DNA of 64,000 bases from Georgenia subflava (GTDB lineage Bacteria > Actinomycetota > Actinomycetes > Actinomycetales > Actinomycetaceae): assembly GCF_009193155.1 (NCBI RefSeq), contig NZ_VUKD01000001.1:1302001-1366000 (forward strand). The letters run 5' to 3'. The translations under genes and the position numbers were made by a program. Positions 14,830-23,647 of this stretch are shown here, piece after piece. Every line of letters starts with the position of its first letter. Position 1 is the stretch's first letter. Below the pieces are notes generated by a model that was not told the DNA's origin, searched no databases, and saw only the letters and a program-made list of their open reading frames with translations.

Positions 14830-16395
14830 ATGGAAGGCACAGACGCGCCGCTCGCCCTGGTGACGGGCGCCACCGGCTACATCGGTGGTCGCCTCGTGCC
14901 GGAGCTGCTCGCGGGCGGTTTCCGCGTGCGGGCGATGGCCCGCCACCCCGACCGCCTGGACGATCGTGAGTGGCGCCTGGAGGCCGAGGTCGTACGGGCC
15001 GACGCCTCCAGCGCCGACGACCTCGCGCGGGCGATGCAGGACGTCGACGTCGCGTACTACCTCATCCACTCGCTCGGGACCGGGCGCACCTTCGAGAAGC
15101 GCGACCGGCAGACGGCCCGCACGTTCGCCGTCGCCGCTCGATCTGCCGGGGTGCGCCGCGTCGTCTACCTCGGCGGGCTCCATCCGCGTGGCGAGGAACT
15201 CTCGCCGCACCTGGACTCACGCCGGGAGGTCGGTGAGATCCTCCTCGCCGGCGGCGTCCCGGTGGCCGCGCTCCAGGCGGCGGTCATCATCGGCTCGGGC
15301 AGCGCCTCCTTCGAGATGATGCGCTACCTCACCGAGCGGCTGCCGGTCATGGTGGCGCCGCGATGGATCGACAACCGGATCCAGCCCATCGCCGTGCGGG
15401 ACGTGCTGCGCTACCTCGTCGGCGCCGCCTCGATACCCGAGGAGGTGAGCCGCACGTTCGACATCGGCGGCCCCGAGGTCCTGACCTACCGGGAGATGAT
15501 GCAGCGCTACGCGGCGGTCGCCGGCCTGCCGCCACGGGTCGTGCGGTCCGTCCCGGTGCTGACCCCGGCGCTCGCGAGCCAGTGGGTCGGGCTCGTGACG
15601 CCCGTCCCGGCGGGCATCGCGCGGCCCCTCGTCGGCTCGCTCGTGCACGAGGTCGTCGCGGACGAGGACGACATCAAGCAGTACGTGCCCGACCCGCCCG
15701 AGGGCCTCCTGGGCTTCGACCGTGCCGTCGAGCTCGCGCTGGCGCGGGTGCACGAGTTCGACGTCCGCACGAGCTGGGCGTCCGCAGGGACGCCGGGGGC
15801 GCCGTCCGACCCGCTGCCCGACGATCCCGACTGGGCCGGCGGCAGCCTCGAGGTGGACGAGCGCGAGACCGTGGTGGCCGCGGACCGTCAGACGTTGTGG
15901 TCGGTGATCGAGGGGGTCGGTGGCGCGCACGGCTGGTACTCCTGGCGGCTCGGCTGGGCCGCGCGCGGGGTGATGGACCGGGTCTTCGGCGGGCCCGGCC
16001 TGCGCCGTGGGCGGCGCCACCCGGACGAGCTGTCGGTCGGTGACGCGCTCGACTGGTGGCGGGTGGAGAAGGTCGAGGAGGGGCACCTGCTGCGCCTGCG
16101 GGCGGAGATGCGGCTGCCCGGCCTGGCCTGGCTCGAGCTGATCGCCGACACCGACGAGGCAGGCAGGACGGTCTTCCGCCAGCGTGCCATCTACCACCCG
16201 CACGGACTGGCCGGGCAGGCGTACTGGTGGGCGGTCTGGCCCTTCCACGGCGTCGTCTTCGGCGGGATGCAGCGGAACATCGCCACGGCGGCCGAGGAGG
16301 CCGCACGCGCGGCCGGCCGGCCGGTGCGCGACACGCGGGCGGATCGTGCGGTGCGACGAGCCGAGGAACCGACGACAGACGGGCTGGGCGCATGA
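14830..16395 (+). CDS. NAD(P)-dependent epimerase fused to DUF2867
   Basis: A 521-residue two-domain protein. Residues 8-300 form an atypical short-chain dehydrogenase (NmrA/YcfJ-like) with the nucleotide motif TGATGYIGG and VRRVVYLGGLHP in the middle of the fold. Residues about 350-500 match the DUF2867 domain, a START-like lipid-binding fold (QTLWSVIEGVGG, YSWRLGWAARG). The combination is common in actinobacteria, but its substrate is not established. A cofactor-binding role in lipid or quinone chemistry is plausible. The ATG at 14830 has a weak leaderless-like GACACT box 6 nt upstream. It is divergent from the two-component operon and overlaps the TspO-like gene by 4 nt. Confidence 0.85.
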   Translation: MEGTDAPLALVTGATGYIGGRLVPELLAGGFRVRAMARHPDRLDDREWRLEAEVVRADASSADDLARAMQDVDVAYYLIHSLGTGRTFEKRDRQTARTFAVAARSAGVRRVVYLGGLHPRGEELSPHLDSRREVGEILLAGGVPVAALQAAVIIGSGSASFEMMRYLTERLPVMVAPRWIDNRIQPIAVRDVLRYLVGAASIPEEVSRTFDIGGPEVLTYREMMQRYAAVAGLPPRVVRSVPVLTPALASQWVGLVTPVPAGIARPLVGSLVHEVVADEDDIKQYVPDPPEGLLGFDRAVELALARVHEFDVRTSWASAGTPGAPSDPLPDDPDWAGGSLEVDERETVVAADRQTLWSVIEGVGGAHGWYSWRLGWAARGVMDRVFGGPGLRRGRRHPDELSVGDALDWWRVEKVEEGHLLRLRAEMRLPGLAWLELIADTDEAGRTVFRQRAIYHPHGLAGQAYWWAVWPFHGVVFGGMQRNIATAAEEAARAAGRPVRDTRADRAVRRAEEPTTDGLGA

Positions 16396-17204
16396 GGTCG
16401 ACCGAGGAGCGGGCCGCGCGACCGCGGGTGCGCCAGGTGGTGGTGACGCTGGCCTACCTGGTCTGTCTGGTGGGTTCGGTGGTCGGTGTGGGCGCCTTCG
16501 GTGGCACCCCGATCGCGGAGGCGGCGGGCGGGCTGCTCGCCGCCGACTCGACCCACCTCGCGCCCGGCTCGGGCGCCTTCTCGATCTGGACCGTGATCTA
16601 CGTCGGTCTGGGGCTGTACACCGTGTGGCAGTGGTGGGACCGCGACGACGCCCGCCGGCTCGCCCCGCTGATCGTCGCCTCGCTGCTCCTCAACGCGGCG
16701 TGGATCCTGGTGGTCCAGGCCGGGTGGGTCTGGCTCAGCGTTCTCGTCATCGTCGCGCTCCTGGCCGTGCTCGCGGCGATCTTCGTCCGGCTCGTGCGGA
16801 CCCGGCCCGGCACGGTGGTCGAGGCCGCCGTCGTCGACGGCACCTTCGGGCTCTACCTCGGCTGGGTGGCCATTGCCACGTGCGCCAACGTGGCCGCCGC
16901 ACTCGCGGGTGCGGGGTTCACCGGCGCCGGGGCACCCGAGTGGTGGGCGGTGGGTGTGCTGGTCGTCGCCACGCTCGTCGGGCTCGCGCTCGCCGTCTTC
17001 GGACGCGGCCGGCTGGCGCCGGCGGCCTCGCTGGGCTGGGGACTGGCATGGATCGCCGTCGCACGGACGACCGGCGACCTGCTCTCCCAGACCACGGCGG
17101 TCATGGCCGGCCTCGCCTGCGTGCTCGTGGTGGTCGGCACGGTCGCCGTCCGTGGACGGCGAGCGCTCGGCGCACCGCACGGACGACCGGTCGGCCCGTC
17201 GTGA
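16392..17204 (+). CDS. TspO/MBR-like tryptophan-rich membrane protein
   Basis: A 270-residue membrane protein with seven to eight predicted helices. It resembles the tryptophan-rich sensory protein (TspO/MBR) group: GAFSIWTVIYVGLGLY and QWWDRDDARR near residues 60-90, LLNAAWILV, and a second half with WVAIATCANVAA. Classic TspO is about 160 residues with five helices, so this belongs to a longer related family. TspO proteins bind porphyrins and sterols, but no ligand residues can be assigned here. Its ATG overlaps the stop of the epimerase/DUF2867 gene, which implies shared expression and perhaps a shared hydrophobic substrate. The closeness to the carotenoid operon may be coincidental. Confidence 0.75.
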   Translation: MRSTEERAARPRVRQVVVTLAYLVCLVGSVVGVGAFGGTPIAEAAGGLLAADSTHLAPGSGAFSIWTVIYVGLGLYTVWQWWDRDDARRLAPLIVASLLLNAAWILVVQAGWVWLSVLVIVALLAVLAAIFVRLVRTRPGTVVEAAVVDGTFGLYLGWVAIATCANVAAALAGAGFTGAGAPEWWAVGVLVVATLVGLALAVFGRGRLAPAASLGWGLAWIAVARTTGDLLSQTTAVMAGLACVLVVVGTVAVRGRRALGAPHGRPVGPS

Positions 17205-17205
17205 G

Positions 17206-17766
17206 CTAGGTAGGCGCACCCGCGGACGAGTCGTCGCGCCCCGCCTCCGGTGCCTTGGGCGTCAGGGGCGCCACCGCGCCGAACCTTCCGAGCTCGTCCG
17301 CCATCCGCTGGAGGAACGCCGCGGCCGCTGCCCGGCACTCCGGTGCCACGGACCGCGCCACTGCCGCCATCCGCTCGTGCATGTGCCCCAGACGCTCGCG
17401 CACCTCTTCGTGCGCGTGCGGGGTCGCCACGACCACGACCGAGCGGCGGTCGCGCGGGTGCGGCTGCCGGACGAGGTGGCCGGACAAGGTCAGTCGGTCG
17501 AGCAGCTTCGTGGTCGATGCCGTGGAGATTCCCAGCCGGCCGGCGATGGTGCGTGGCGTGATCGGCTCGCCCGCGCGCTCGGCGGCAATGACGAGCTGGA
17601 GGGTCTGCATGTCGGTGATGTTCATGTCCATGTCGCGGCTGATCCGGCGGCGCATCTCCTCGTCCGCACGGCGGAACGAGCGGAGCGCCTCGAGCAGGGC
17701 GATCACGGCGTCGTCGCCGTCGTACCAGTACCCCGCCGTGTGGTGAGCGTCCTCTCCCGGAAGCAT
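17206..17766 (-). CDS. MarR-family regulator, likely repressor of the carotenoid operon
   Basis: A 186-residue winged-helix regulator of the MarR family: ITPRTIAGRLGISTASTTKLLDRL is the recognition-helix region and LVRQPHPRDRRSVVV is the wing with the family DxRxxxV pattern. It is divergent from crtE. In Corynebacterium glutamicum the MarR-type protein CrtR, divergent from the crt operon, represses it and is released by geranylgeranyl diphosphate. The same arrangement here suggests the same logic, which is inference. The ATG at 17766 has a TAGTGT box 6 nt upstream (leaderless). The N-terminal 40 residues, which contain a His/Tyr/Trp-rich start, extend beyond the usual MarR core. Confidence 0.88.
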   Translation of the reverse strand: MLPGEDAHHTAGYWYDGDDAVIALLEALRSFRRADEEMRRRISRDMDMNITDMQTLQLVIAAERAGEPITPRTIAGRLGISTASTTKLLDRLTLSGHLVRQPHPRDRRSVVVVATPHAHEEVRERLGHMHERMAAVARSVAPECRAAAAAFLQRMADELGRFGAVAPLTPKAPEAGRDDSSAGAPT

Positions 17767-17772
17767 GCGACA

Positions 17773-17778
17773 ACACTA
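17773..17778 (-). promoter_or_regulatory. Probable -10 box of a leaderless promoter (marR)
   Basis: TAGTGT on the minus strand ends 6 nt before the ATG at 17766, in the short AT-rich gap shared with the crt operon promoter. Confidence 0.5.
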
Positions 17779-17794
17779 CCCAAGTCCCCTAGCC

Positions 17795-17825
17795 TGGAAT
17801 GTAGTTAGCCAATCTAGTAATCTTC
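17795..17825. promoter_or_regulatory. AT-rich crt operon promoter with candidate MarR operator
   Basis: This is the only AT-rich patch between the marR and crtE genes. A good -10 box for crtE, TAATCT, lies at 17818-17823. Directly upstream is an imperfect inverted repeat TAG-CCAAT-CTA (17806-17816) flanked by further T/A-rich sequence, where a MarR dimer would block RNA polymerase. The -35 box is weak. Confidence 0.45.
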
Positions 17826-17869
17826 GGAGCCAGCTCACATCCGACACCGCCGGAAGGGACCGACATGGC

Positions 17870-18955
17870 ATGCGCAGGCGACCCACCCGTGGTCCTTCGC
17901 GAAACGGTCGACACGACGAGCGCGGCCGGATGAGCGCCGGCGCGGTCGAGGACGCCATCGCCCGGTTCTTCGTCGACGGCGCCGGGCGGGTCGGCTCCGC
18001 CGACCACGACGCCCTGTGGTCCGCGCTGCGTGAGGCTGCCGAGGGCGGCAAGCGCATCCGGCCGATGCTGCTGACCACCGTCTACGAGGCGCTCGGCGGT
18101 ACCGACGAGAGGGTCGCCGGTGAGGTCGCAGCCGCGCTCGAGCTCCTGCACACCGCCTTCGTCGTCCACGACGACGTCATCGACGGCGACACCGTCCGGC
18201 GCGGGCGTCCGAACGTCTCCGGCACGTTCGCGGGGCAGGCCCGCAGCTTCGGACTCGCCGCGGAACGCGCAGCCCGGTACGGCGACGCCGCCGGCATCCT
18301 CGCCGGTGACCTCGCGCTGGCCGGCGCCGTGCGGACGCTGGCGCTCTGCGGGGCCGGCCATGAGACGGTGCGCCGGATGCTCGACCTCGTCGACCGGGCG
18401 CTCCACGTGACAGCGGCCGGTGAGCTCACCGACGTGCGGCTCGGCATGCTCGGCGGTCGTGACCTGACCGAGACGCTCACGATGGAGGAGCACAAGACGG
18501 CCGTGTACTCCTTCGAGCTGCCGCTCCAGCTCGCCGCCGTCCTCGCCGGCTCCGACGACGCCTGCACCGAGGCGCTCGGCCGCTTCGGGCTCCTCCTCGG
18601 CGTCGCCTTCCAGCTGCGCGACGACCTCGACGGCATGTTCGGTGACCGGGCACGGACCGGGAAGTCGGCCCTCTCGGACCTGCGCGAGGGCAAGTGCACC
18701 CCGCTCATGACCTACGCCCGCGACACCGACGCGTGGCCGGAGATCGCCCCGCACCTCGGTGCGGAGACCGTGGACGAGGGCACGGCGGCGCGCGTGCGCG
18801 ACCTGCTCCTCGCCTGCGGCGCCCGTCGCTTCGTCGAGGACCTCGCCAGAGGCTATGCCCAGGCGGCATCGGAGGTCGTCGCGCACCTCACGGTCGCGCC
18901 GCTGCTGCAGGAGTGGGTCACCGCGGTCACCGACGAGGTCAGGAGCGCCGCATGA
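17870..18955 (+). CDS. crtE: Geranylgeranyl diphosphate synthase
   Basis: A 361-residue polyprenyl diphosphate synthase supplying the C20 precursor for carotenoids. Both aspartate-rich motifs are present: VHDDVIDGD (first) and LRDDLDGMFGD (second). EGGKRIRPML marks the start of the catalytic core, and KTAVYSFELPLQ precedes the second motif. The start is ambiguous: ATG 17870 has a GGAAGGGA sequence 11-12 nt upstream, while ATG 17930 begins right before the conserved region (341 residues) but lacks a clear ribosome site. It is the first gene of an eight-gene operon in which every following junction is a 4-nt overlap. Confidence 0.93.
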   Translation: MRRRPTRGPSRNGRHDERGRMSAGAVEDAIARFFVDGAGRVGSADHDALWSALREAAEGGKRIRPMLLTTVYEALGGTDERVAGEVAAALELLHTAFVVHDDVIDGDTVRRGRPNVSGTFAGQARSFGLAAERAARYGDAAGILAGDLALAGAVRTLALCGAGHETVRRMLDLVDRALHVTAAGELTDVRLGMLGGRDLTETLTMEEHKTAVYSFELPLQLAAVLAGSDDACTEALGRFGLLLGVAFQLRDDLDGMFGDRARTGKSALSDLREGKCTPLMTYARDTDAWPEIAPHLGAETVDEGTAARVRDLLLACGARRFVEDLARGYAQAASEVVAHLTVAPLLQEWVTAVTDEVRSAA

Positions 18956-19875
18956 GCCTTCCCGACCCCGCTCCGGCCCACCGCGAGCCACCCACGGGTG
19001 CGGCGGCCCCCGGGCTGCACGTCGTCCCGACCGGCGACCGGATCTTCGACCGGGCCGCCACCGCGAGCGCCGCGGTCGTCATCGGCGAGTACTCCACCTC
19101 CTTCGGGTGGGCGTGCCGCCTCCTGGCAGAGCCGGTGCGGAGCCACGTGCGGAACGTGTACGCGCTGGTACGCGTCGCCGACGAGGTCGTCGACGAGCCC
19201 GACCCGACGTGGCCCGCAGCCGAGCGGGCGGTCGTGCTGGACCGCCTCGAGCAGGAGACCTACGACGCCCTCCGGACCGGTCGTAGCGCCAACCTCGTCG
19301 TCCACGCCTTCGCCTGCACAGCCCGGCGGTATGGCATCGGTCGCGATCTCGTCGAGCCGTTCTTCGCCTCGATGCGCGCCGACCTGTCCGTGGCGACCCA
19401 CGACGACGTGAGCCTGGCGGACTACATCCACGGCTCGGCCGAGGTCGTCGGCCTCATGTGCCTGCGCGTCTTCACCGGCGGTGACCGGGCGGCCTACGCC
19501 CGGCTGGCGCCAGGTGCTGCGCGGCTCGGTGCGGCGTTCCAGAAGGTCAACTTCCTGCGCGACCTCGCCGACGACCACGATGCCCTCGGCCGCACGTACT
19601 TCCCCGGTCTCGCCCCCGAGTCGTTCGACGACGCCCGCCGCGACGCGCTGCTCGACGAGATCGACGCCGACCTCGCTGCCGCCGCCCGCGCCGTGCTCGA
19701 GCTGCCGGTCTCCAGCCGACGGGCCGTGGCTGCGGCCCGTGGCCTCTTCGCCGAGCTGTCCCGTCGCCTCCGCGCCACCCCGGCGGCCGAGATCCGCCGC
19801 ACACGCATCCGGGTGCCCGACCCGGTCAAGGCCCGCATCGTGCTGCACGCAGTCCTCACGGGAGGCCGAGCATGA
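18952..19875 (+). CDS. crtB: Phytoene synthase
   Basis: A 307-residue squalene/phytoene synthase that condenses two geranylgeranyl diphosphates to phytoene. The two metal-binding motifs are visible: RVADEVVDEPD and DLADDHDALGRTYF. The segment EYSTSFGWACRLL before the first motif and FQKVNFLRDL before the second are family signatures. Its ATG overlaps the crtE stop and its TGA overlaps the crtI start, so it is translationally coupled on both sides. The length is normal for actinobacterial CrtB. Confidence 0.95.
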   Translation: MSLPDPAPAHREPPTGAAAPGLHVVPTGDRIFDRAATASAAVVIGEYSTSFGWACRLLAEPVRSHVRNVYALVRVADEVVDEPDPTWPAAERAVVLDRLEQETYDALRTGRSANLVVHAFACTARRYGIGRDLVEPFFASMRADLSVATHDDVSLADYIHGSAEVVGLMCLRVFTGGDRAAYARLAPGAARLGAAFQKVNFLRDLADDHDALGRTYFPGLAPESFDDARRDALLDEIDADLAAAARAVLELPVSSRRAVAAARGLFAELSRRLRATPAAEIRRTRIRVPDPVKARIVLHAVLTGGRA

Positions 19876-21452
19876 CGGCCGGCCGTCCCGCAGTCGTCAT
19901 CGGCGGTGGCATCGCGGGTCTCGCAGGCGCCGCACTGCTCGCCCGGGACGGGTGGGACGTCGACCTCCTGGAGCGTGGACCCGCGGTCGGCGGCCGGGCC
20001 GGGAGCTGGGACGCCGGTGGATTCCGGTTCGACACCGGACCGTCCTGGTACCTCATGCCCGAGGTGTTCGAGCGCTTCTTCGGCCTGCTCGGCACCTCGG
20101 CGGACGAGCAGCTGGACCTCGTCCCGCTCGACCCGGCGTACCGCGTCTTCTTCGAGGACGACGAGCCGCTCGACATCGCCGCGGACCTCGAGGCGAACCT
20201 CGCGACGTTCGAGCGTGCCGAGCCGGGCGGCGGCCGTGCCCTGGAGCGCTACGTCGACTCGGCCAGGCGCACGTACGCCGTCGCGCTGCGGCACTTCCTC
20301 TACACCAGCTTCACGTCGCTGCGGGAGCTGGCCGCACCGGAGATCGCGACCCAGGTCCACCGGCTCGTGCCGCTGCTCGCCCGCTCGCTCGAGTCCTTCG
20401 TGGCCGGCCGGTTCAGCGATCCACGGCTGCGGCAGATCCTCGGATACCCGGCGGTCTTCCTTGGCTCCGCACCGCGGCGGACGCCCAGCATGTACCACCT
20501 CATGAGCGCCCTCGACCTCGACGGCGGCGTGCTGTACCCCCAGGGCGGGTTCACCCGGCTGGTCGAGGCGGTCGCCGCGCTCGCCCGCGCCGAGGGTGTG
20601 CGTATCCATACCGGGTGCGACGTCACGGCGATCACCACGGCACAGGTCGGAGCCCGGACCCGTCCGGACCGGCGCGCAAGAGTCACCGGCGTGCGAGCGA
20701 CAGGCCCCGACGGCACGACGCAGCACCTCCGCGCCGACCTCGTGGTCGGTGCTGCCGACCTCCACCATGTGGAGACGGGCCTCCTGCCGCCGTCACTGCG
20801 CACCCACCCCGAGCGGCGCTGGCGCAGGCGTGACCCCGGACCCGGCGCCGTGCTCGTCCACCTCGGCGTCCGTGGCCGGCTGCCCGAGCTGGCTCACCAC
20901 ACGCTGCTGTTCACCAGGGACTGGCGCCGCAACTTCGACGACATCGCGCAGGGCCGCATCCCCAGCCCGGCGTCCGCCTACGCCTGCGTACCTTCCCGGA
21001 CGGACCCGTCCGTCGCGCCCGCCGGGGACGAGAACCTCTTCCTGCTCGTCCCGGTCCCCGCCGACCCCGGCATCGGTCACGGCGGGCTGGACGGTGGTGG
21101 GGACAGCGCCGTCGAGGAGGTGGCCGACGCTGCCATCGGCCGGCTCGCCGCCTGGGCCGGGATCCCGGAACTGCGCGAGCGGATCGCCGTGCGGCGCACC
21201 GTGGGACCCGCGGACTTCGCCGAGGACCTGAACGCGTGGCGCGGCGGCATGCTCGGACCTGCCCACACGCTGCGTCAGAGCGCGATGTTCCGCGCCGGGA
21301 ACCGGTCGAGAAAGGTGGCCGGGCTCTACTACGCCGGGTCGGGCACGATTCCCGGCATCGGCCTGCCCATGTGTCTCATCAGTGCCGAGATCCTGCGCGA
21401 CCGGGTCCGCCGGGAGTGTGTGCCGGTCGCCGGGCGGACGGCGGTGCCATGA
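19872..21452 (+). CDS. crtI: Phytoene desaturase (lycopene-forming type)
   Basis: A 526-residue FAD-dependent desaturase of the CrtI family, converting phytoene stepwise to lycopene. An N-terminal FAD-binding fold (VVIGGGIAGLAGAALLARDG) is followed by GRAGSWDAGGFRFDTGPSWYLMP, highly typical of CrtI. The C-terminal flavin-contact segment is YYAGSGTIPGIGLPMCLIS. Membrane association is expected. It lies between crtB and the lycopene cyclase genes, with 4-nt overlaps on both sides. The number of desaturation steps cannot be read from sequence, but the C50 genes downstream imply lycopene as product. Confidence 0.95.
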   Translation: MTAGRPAVVIGGGIAGLAGAALLARDGWDVDLLERGPAVGGRAGSWDAGGFRFDTGPSWYLMPEVFERFFGLLGTSADEQLDLVPLDPAYRVFFEDDEPLDIAADLEANLATFERAEPGGGRALERYVDSARRTYAVALRHFLYTSFTSLRELAAPEIATQVHRLVPLLARSLESFVAGRFSDPRLRQILGYPAVFLGSAPRRTPSMYHLMSALDLDGGVLYPQGGFTRLVEAVAALARAEGVRIHTGCDVTAITTAQVGARTRPDRRARVTGVRATGPDGTTQHLRADLVVGAADLHHVETGLLPPSLRTHPERRWRRRDPGPGAVLVHLGVRGRLPELAHHTLLFTRDWRRNFDDIAQGRIPSPASAYACVPSRTDPSVAPAGDENLFLLVPVPADPGIGHGGLDGGGDSAVEEVADAAIGRLAAWAGIPELRERIAVRRTVGPADFAEDLNAWRGGMLGPAHTLRQSAMFRAGNRSRKVAGLYYAGSGTIPGIGLPMCLISAEILRDRVRRECVPVAGRTAVP

Positions 21453-21769
21453 TCGCCGTCGCCTACCTCGCCGCCCTGCTCGGCGCTCTCGCGTGCATGG
21501 CGCTGCTCGACCGCCGCTACCGCCTCGTGCTCTGGGCGGACGCCCGCCGCGGCGTGGTCGTGCTCGCCGTCGGGATCGCGTTCTTCCTCCTGTGGGACGT
21601 CCTGGCCATCGGGGCCGGCTTCTACCACCGCGGGGGCAGCGAGGCGATGACCGGCATCATGCTGGCCCCCGAGCTGCCGCTCGAGGAGCTCGTGTTCGTG
21701 ACGTTCCTCTGCTACCTCACCCTCGTCCTGCACGGCCTGGTCGGCCGGACGGCGAAGGAGCGGCGATGA
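21449..21769 (+). CDS. crtYe: C50 carotenoid cyclase subunit (CrtYe type)
   Basis: A 106-residue membrane protein with three helices, matching the lycopene cyclase domain family in which two small subunits (CrtYe/CrtYf or CrtYg/CrtYh) form one cyclase. The signature LAPELPLEELVFVTFLCYLTLV near the C-terminus carries the conserved PxEE-type acidic residues. It acts after CrtEb has elongated lycopene, closing the end rings of a C50 carotenoid. Whether the rings are epsilon (decaprenoxanthin), gamma (sarcinaxanthin) or beta cannot be told from sequence. It overlaps crtI and crtYf by 4 nt each. Confidence 0.88.
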   Translation: MIAVAYLAALLGALACMALLDRRYRLVLWADARRGVVVLAVGIAFFLLWDVLAIGAGFYHRGGSEAMTGIMLAPELPLEELVFVTFLCYLTLVLHGLVGRTAKERR

Positions 21770-22110
21770 CCTACCTCGGGCTGGCTGCCCTCTTCCTCGT
21801 GCCGGCGGCGGTGCTCGCCGTCGCCGCGGCGGTGCTGCGCGGGCTCGGTGCGCGCTGGTGGGCGACGACAGGCGTCGTCGTCGCCGTCCTGGTGCTCCTC
21901 ACCGTCGTATTCGACAGCCTGATGGTCGCCGCCGACCTGTTCCGGTACGGCGAGGGCGCGCTCAGCGGCCTCCGGCTGTGGCTGGCACCGCTCGAGGACC
22001 TGGCGTGGCCGGTGGCCGCCGCGCTGGCGCTGCCGGCCCTCTGGGAGCTGCTCGGCCGGCGGGCCAGGGAGCCCGTCAGCGCCGCGGACGGCGTCGAGGA
22101 GGAGCGATGA
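21766..22110 (+). CDS. crtYf: C50 carotenoid cyclase subunit (CrtYf type)
   Basis: A 114-residue, three-helix membrane protein, the second half of the heterodimeric C50 cyclase. It shows the family pattern LTVVFDSLMVAADLFRY in the middle and APLEDLAWPVAAALALP toward the end, with the acidic pair in PLEDL paralleling PLEE of the first subunit. Its coupled position (ATGA with crtYe and with crtEb) is the order known from Corynebacterium glutamicum. The ring type formed depends on the pair and is not predictable here. Confidence 0.88.
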   Translation: MTYLGLAALFLVPAAVLAVAAAVLRGLGARWWATTGVVVAVLVLLTVVFDSLMVAADLFRYGEGALSGLRLWLAPLEDLAWPVAAALALPALWELLGRRAREPVSAADGVEEER

Positions 22111-22997
22111 CGGCGGCGACGGCCACCACCGGCGGGTCCGCCGTGCGTCAGCTGCTCGGGGCGTCACGGCCGGTCAGCTGGATCAACACGGCCTACCCGT
22201 TCGCCGCCGCCTACCTCCTCGCCGGGGGCGGCGTCGACCTGGCCCTCGTCGTCGGCACCCTGTACTTCCTCGTGCCCTACAACCTGCTCATGTACGGGGT
22301 CAACGACGTCTTCGACTACGAGTCGGACCTGCGCAACCCGCGCAAGGGCGGCATCGAAGGGGTGGTGCTCGACCGGCGCTGGCACCACGTGACGATCTGG
22401 GCGGCGGTGCTCGTCAACCTGCCGTTCCTCACGGCCCTCGTGCTGCTCGGGTCGCCGGCCGCGTGGGCCGTGCTCGCCGTGAGCGTCTTCGCCGTCGTGG
22501 CCTACTCGGCGCCGGGGCTGCGGCTCAAGGAGCGCCCGGTCCTGGACTCGATGGCCTCGAGCACCCACTTCGTCAGCCCTGCCGTCTTCGGTCTCGTGCT
22601 CGCGGGCGGCCAGGTCACCAGGGCCGCGCTGGTCTCGTTCGTGGCGTTCTTCCTGTGGGGCATGGCCTCGCAGGCCTTCGGGGCGGTTCAGGACGTGGAG
22701 TCCGACCGCGCCGCCGGGATCGCCTCGGTCGCGACGTGGCTGGGAGCGGCGTGGACCGTGCGACTCGCGATGGTCCTGTACGTGCTGGCCGGGGTGGCCA
22801 TGGTGGCGGCGGGGTGGCCGGAGGCCCTCGCGGGTCTCCTCGCCGTGCCCTACCTGCTCAGCATCGCGCCCTTCCGGTCGCTGGCGGATGCTGACAGCGA
22901 GCGGGCCAACGCGGGCTGGCGCCGGTTCCTGTGGCTGAACCTCGTCTCCGGGTTCCTGCTCACCCAGCTCCTCGTCTGGATCTCGCTGAGGGGATGA
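22107..22997 (+). CDS. crtEb: Lycopene elongase (UbiA-type prenyltransferase)
   Basis: A 296-residue membrane prenyltransferase of the UbiA superfamily. Two aspartate motifs define the active site: NDVFDYESD in the first half and QDVESDRAAGI in the second. About eight to nine helices are expected. In C50 carotenoid clusters this enzyme (CrtEb/CrtE2) adds two C5 units to lycopene, giving flavuxanthin-type C50 products. Placement after the two cyclase genes supports this role over menaquinone or heme O synthesis. It overlaps crtYf and the following membrane-protein gene by 4 nt. Confidence 0.93.
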   Translation: MTAATATTGGSAVRQLLGASRPVSWINTAYPFAAAYLLAGGGVDLALVVGTLYFLVPYNLLMYGVNDVFDYESDLRNPRKGGIEGVVLDRRWHHVTIWAAVLVNLPFLTALVLLGSPAAWAVLAVSVFAVVAYSAPGLRLKERPVLDSMASSTHFVSPAVFGLVLAGGQVTRAALVSFVAFFLWGMASQAFGAVQDVESDRAAGIASVATWLGAAWTVRLAMVLYVLAGVAMVAAGWPEALAGLLAVPYLLSIAPFRSLADADSERANAGWRRFLWLNLVSGFLLTQLLVWISLRG

Positions 22998-23647
22998 CCG
23001 TGTCGCTGCTGCATCAGCCGAGCCGCACCCAGGGTGCACACGACGCCAGGCCTCGGGACGGGTGGCGAGAGATCCTCGCCGTGCCCGGCCCGCCCTGGGC
23101 GCGGGTCGCCACCGACGTCGTCGCCGGCCTGGGCGTCGCGAGCCTCGCCGTCGCCACCAGGGTCGACGTCGTCGCGGTCGCCGTCATGGCGCTCGTCCTG
23201 CTCGGTCTCACCGTGCCGCGCGTCGCCGGCGTAGCGGTACAGCTGCAGGCGGCAGCCGGTGGCGTCCTGCTCGGCGCGGCCTGGGCAAGCGTGTTCCGCG
23301 GGTACGAACAGGTGCCGTGGCTCGACGTCGTCGCGCACGTGCTCGCCACCGGAGCGCTCGCCGCCGTCGCCGTCGCGGTGCTGCTGCGCGCAGGCATGCT
23401 GCTCGTCCCGCAGGGTCGACGAGGCCGCTGCGGACTCGTCCTCGTCACGGCCTCCGTCGGGCTCCCGCTGTCGGTGCTGTGGGAGCTGGGGGAGTGGTTC
23501 GGCTCGAGGTATGTCGAGGAGACGATCAACGTCGGCTACGACGACACCCTCGCCGACCTCGCCGCGGGTGGGGTGGGGGCGATCGTCGCCGGCGGCGCTC
23601 TCGCCCGGCTGCTCCGCCGGACGCACGACGATCCGGCGCCACGATGA
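22994..23647 (+). CDS. Membrane protein in the carotenoid operon (DUF2238-like)
   Basis: A 217-residue membrane protein with about six helices between residues 35 and 205. Near the C-terminus it has WELGEWFGSRYVEETINVGY and DDTLADLAAGGVGA, reminiscent of the DUF2238/YjdF family pattern (acidic WE..EW followed by a conserved D..AD segment). That match is by eye and moderate. It is coupled by ATGA overlaps to crtEb and to the glycosyltransferase gene, so it is part of the carotenoid operon. A role in positioning or modifying the C50 pigment in the membrane is possible, but nothing in the sequence shows a reaction. Confidence 0.7.
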   Translation: MTVSLLHQPSRTQGAHDARPRDGWREILAVPGPPWARVATDVVAGLGVASLAVATRVDVVAVAVMALVLLGLTVPRVAGVAVQLQAAAGGVLLGAAWASVFRGYEQVPWLDVVAHVLATGALAAVAVAVLLRAGMLLVPQGRRGRCGLVLVTASVGLPLSVLWELGEWFGSRYVEETINVGYDDTLADLAAGGVGAIVAGGALARLLRRTHDDPAPR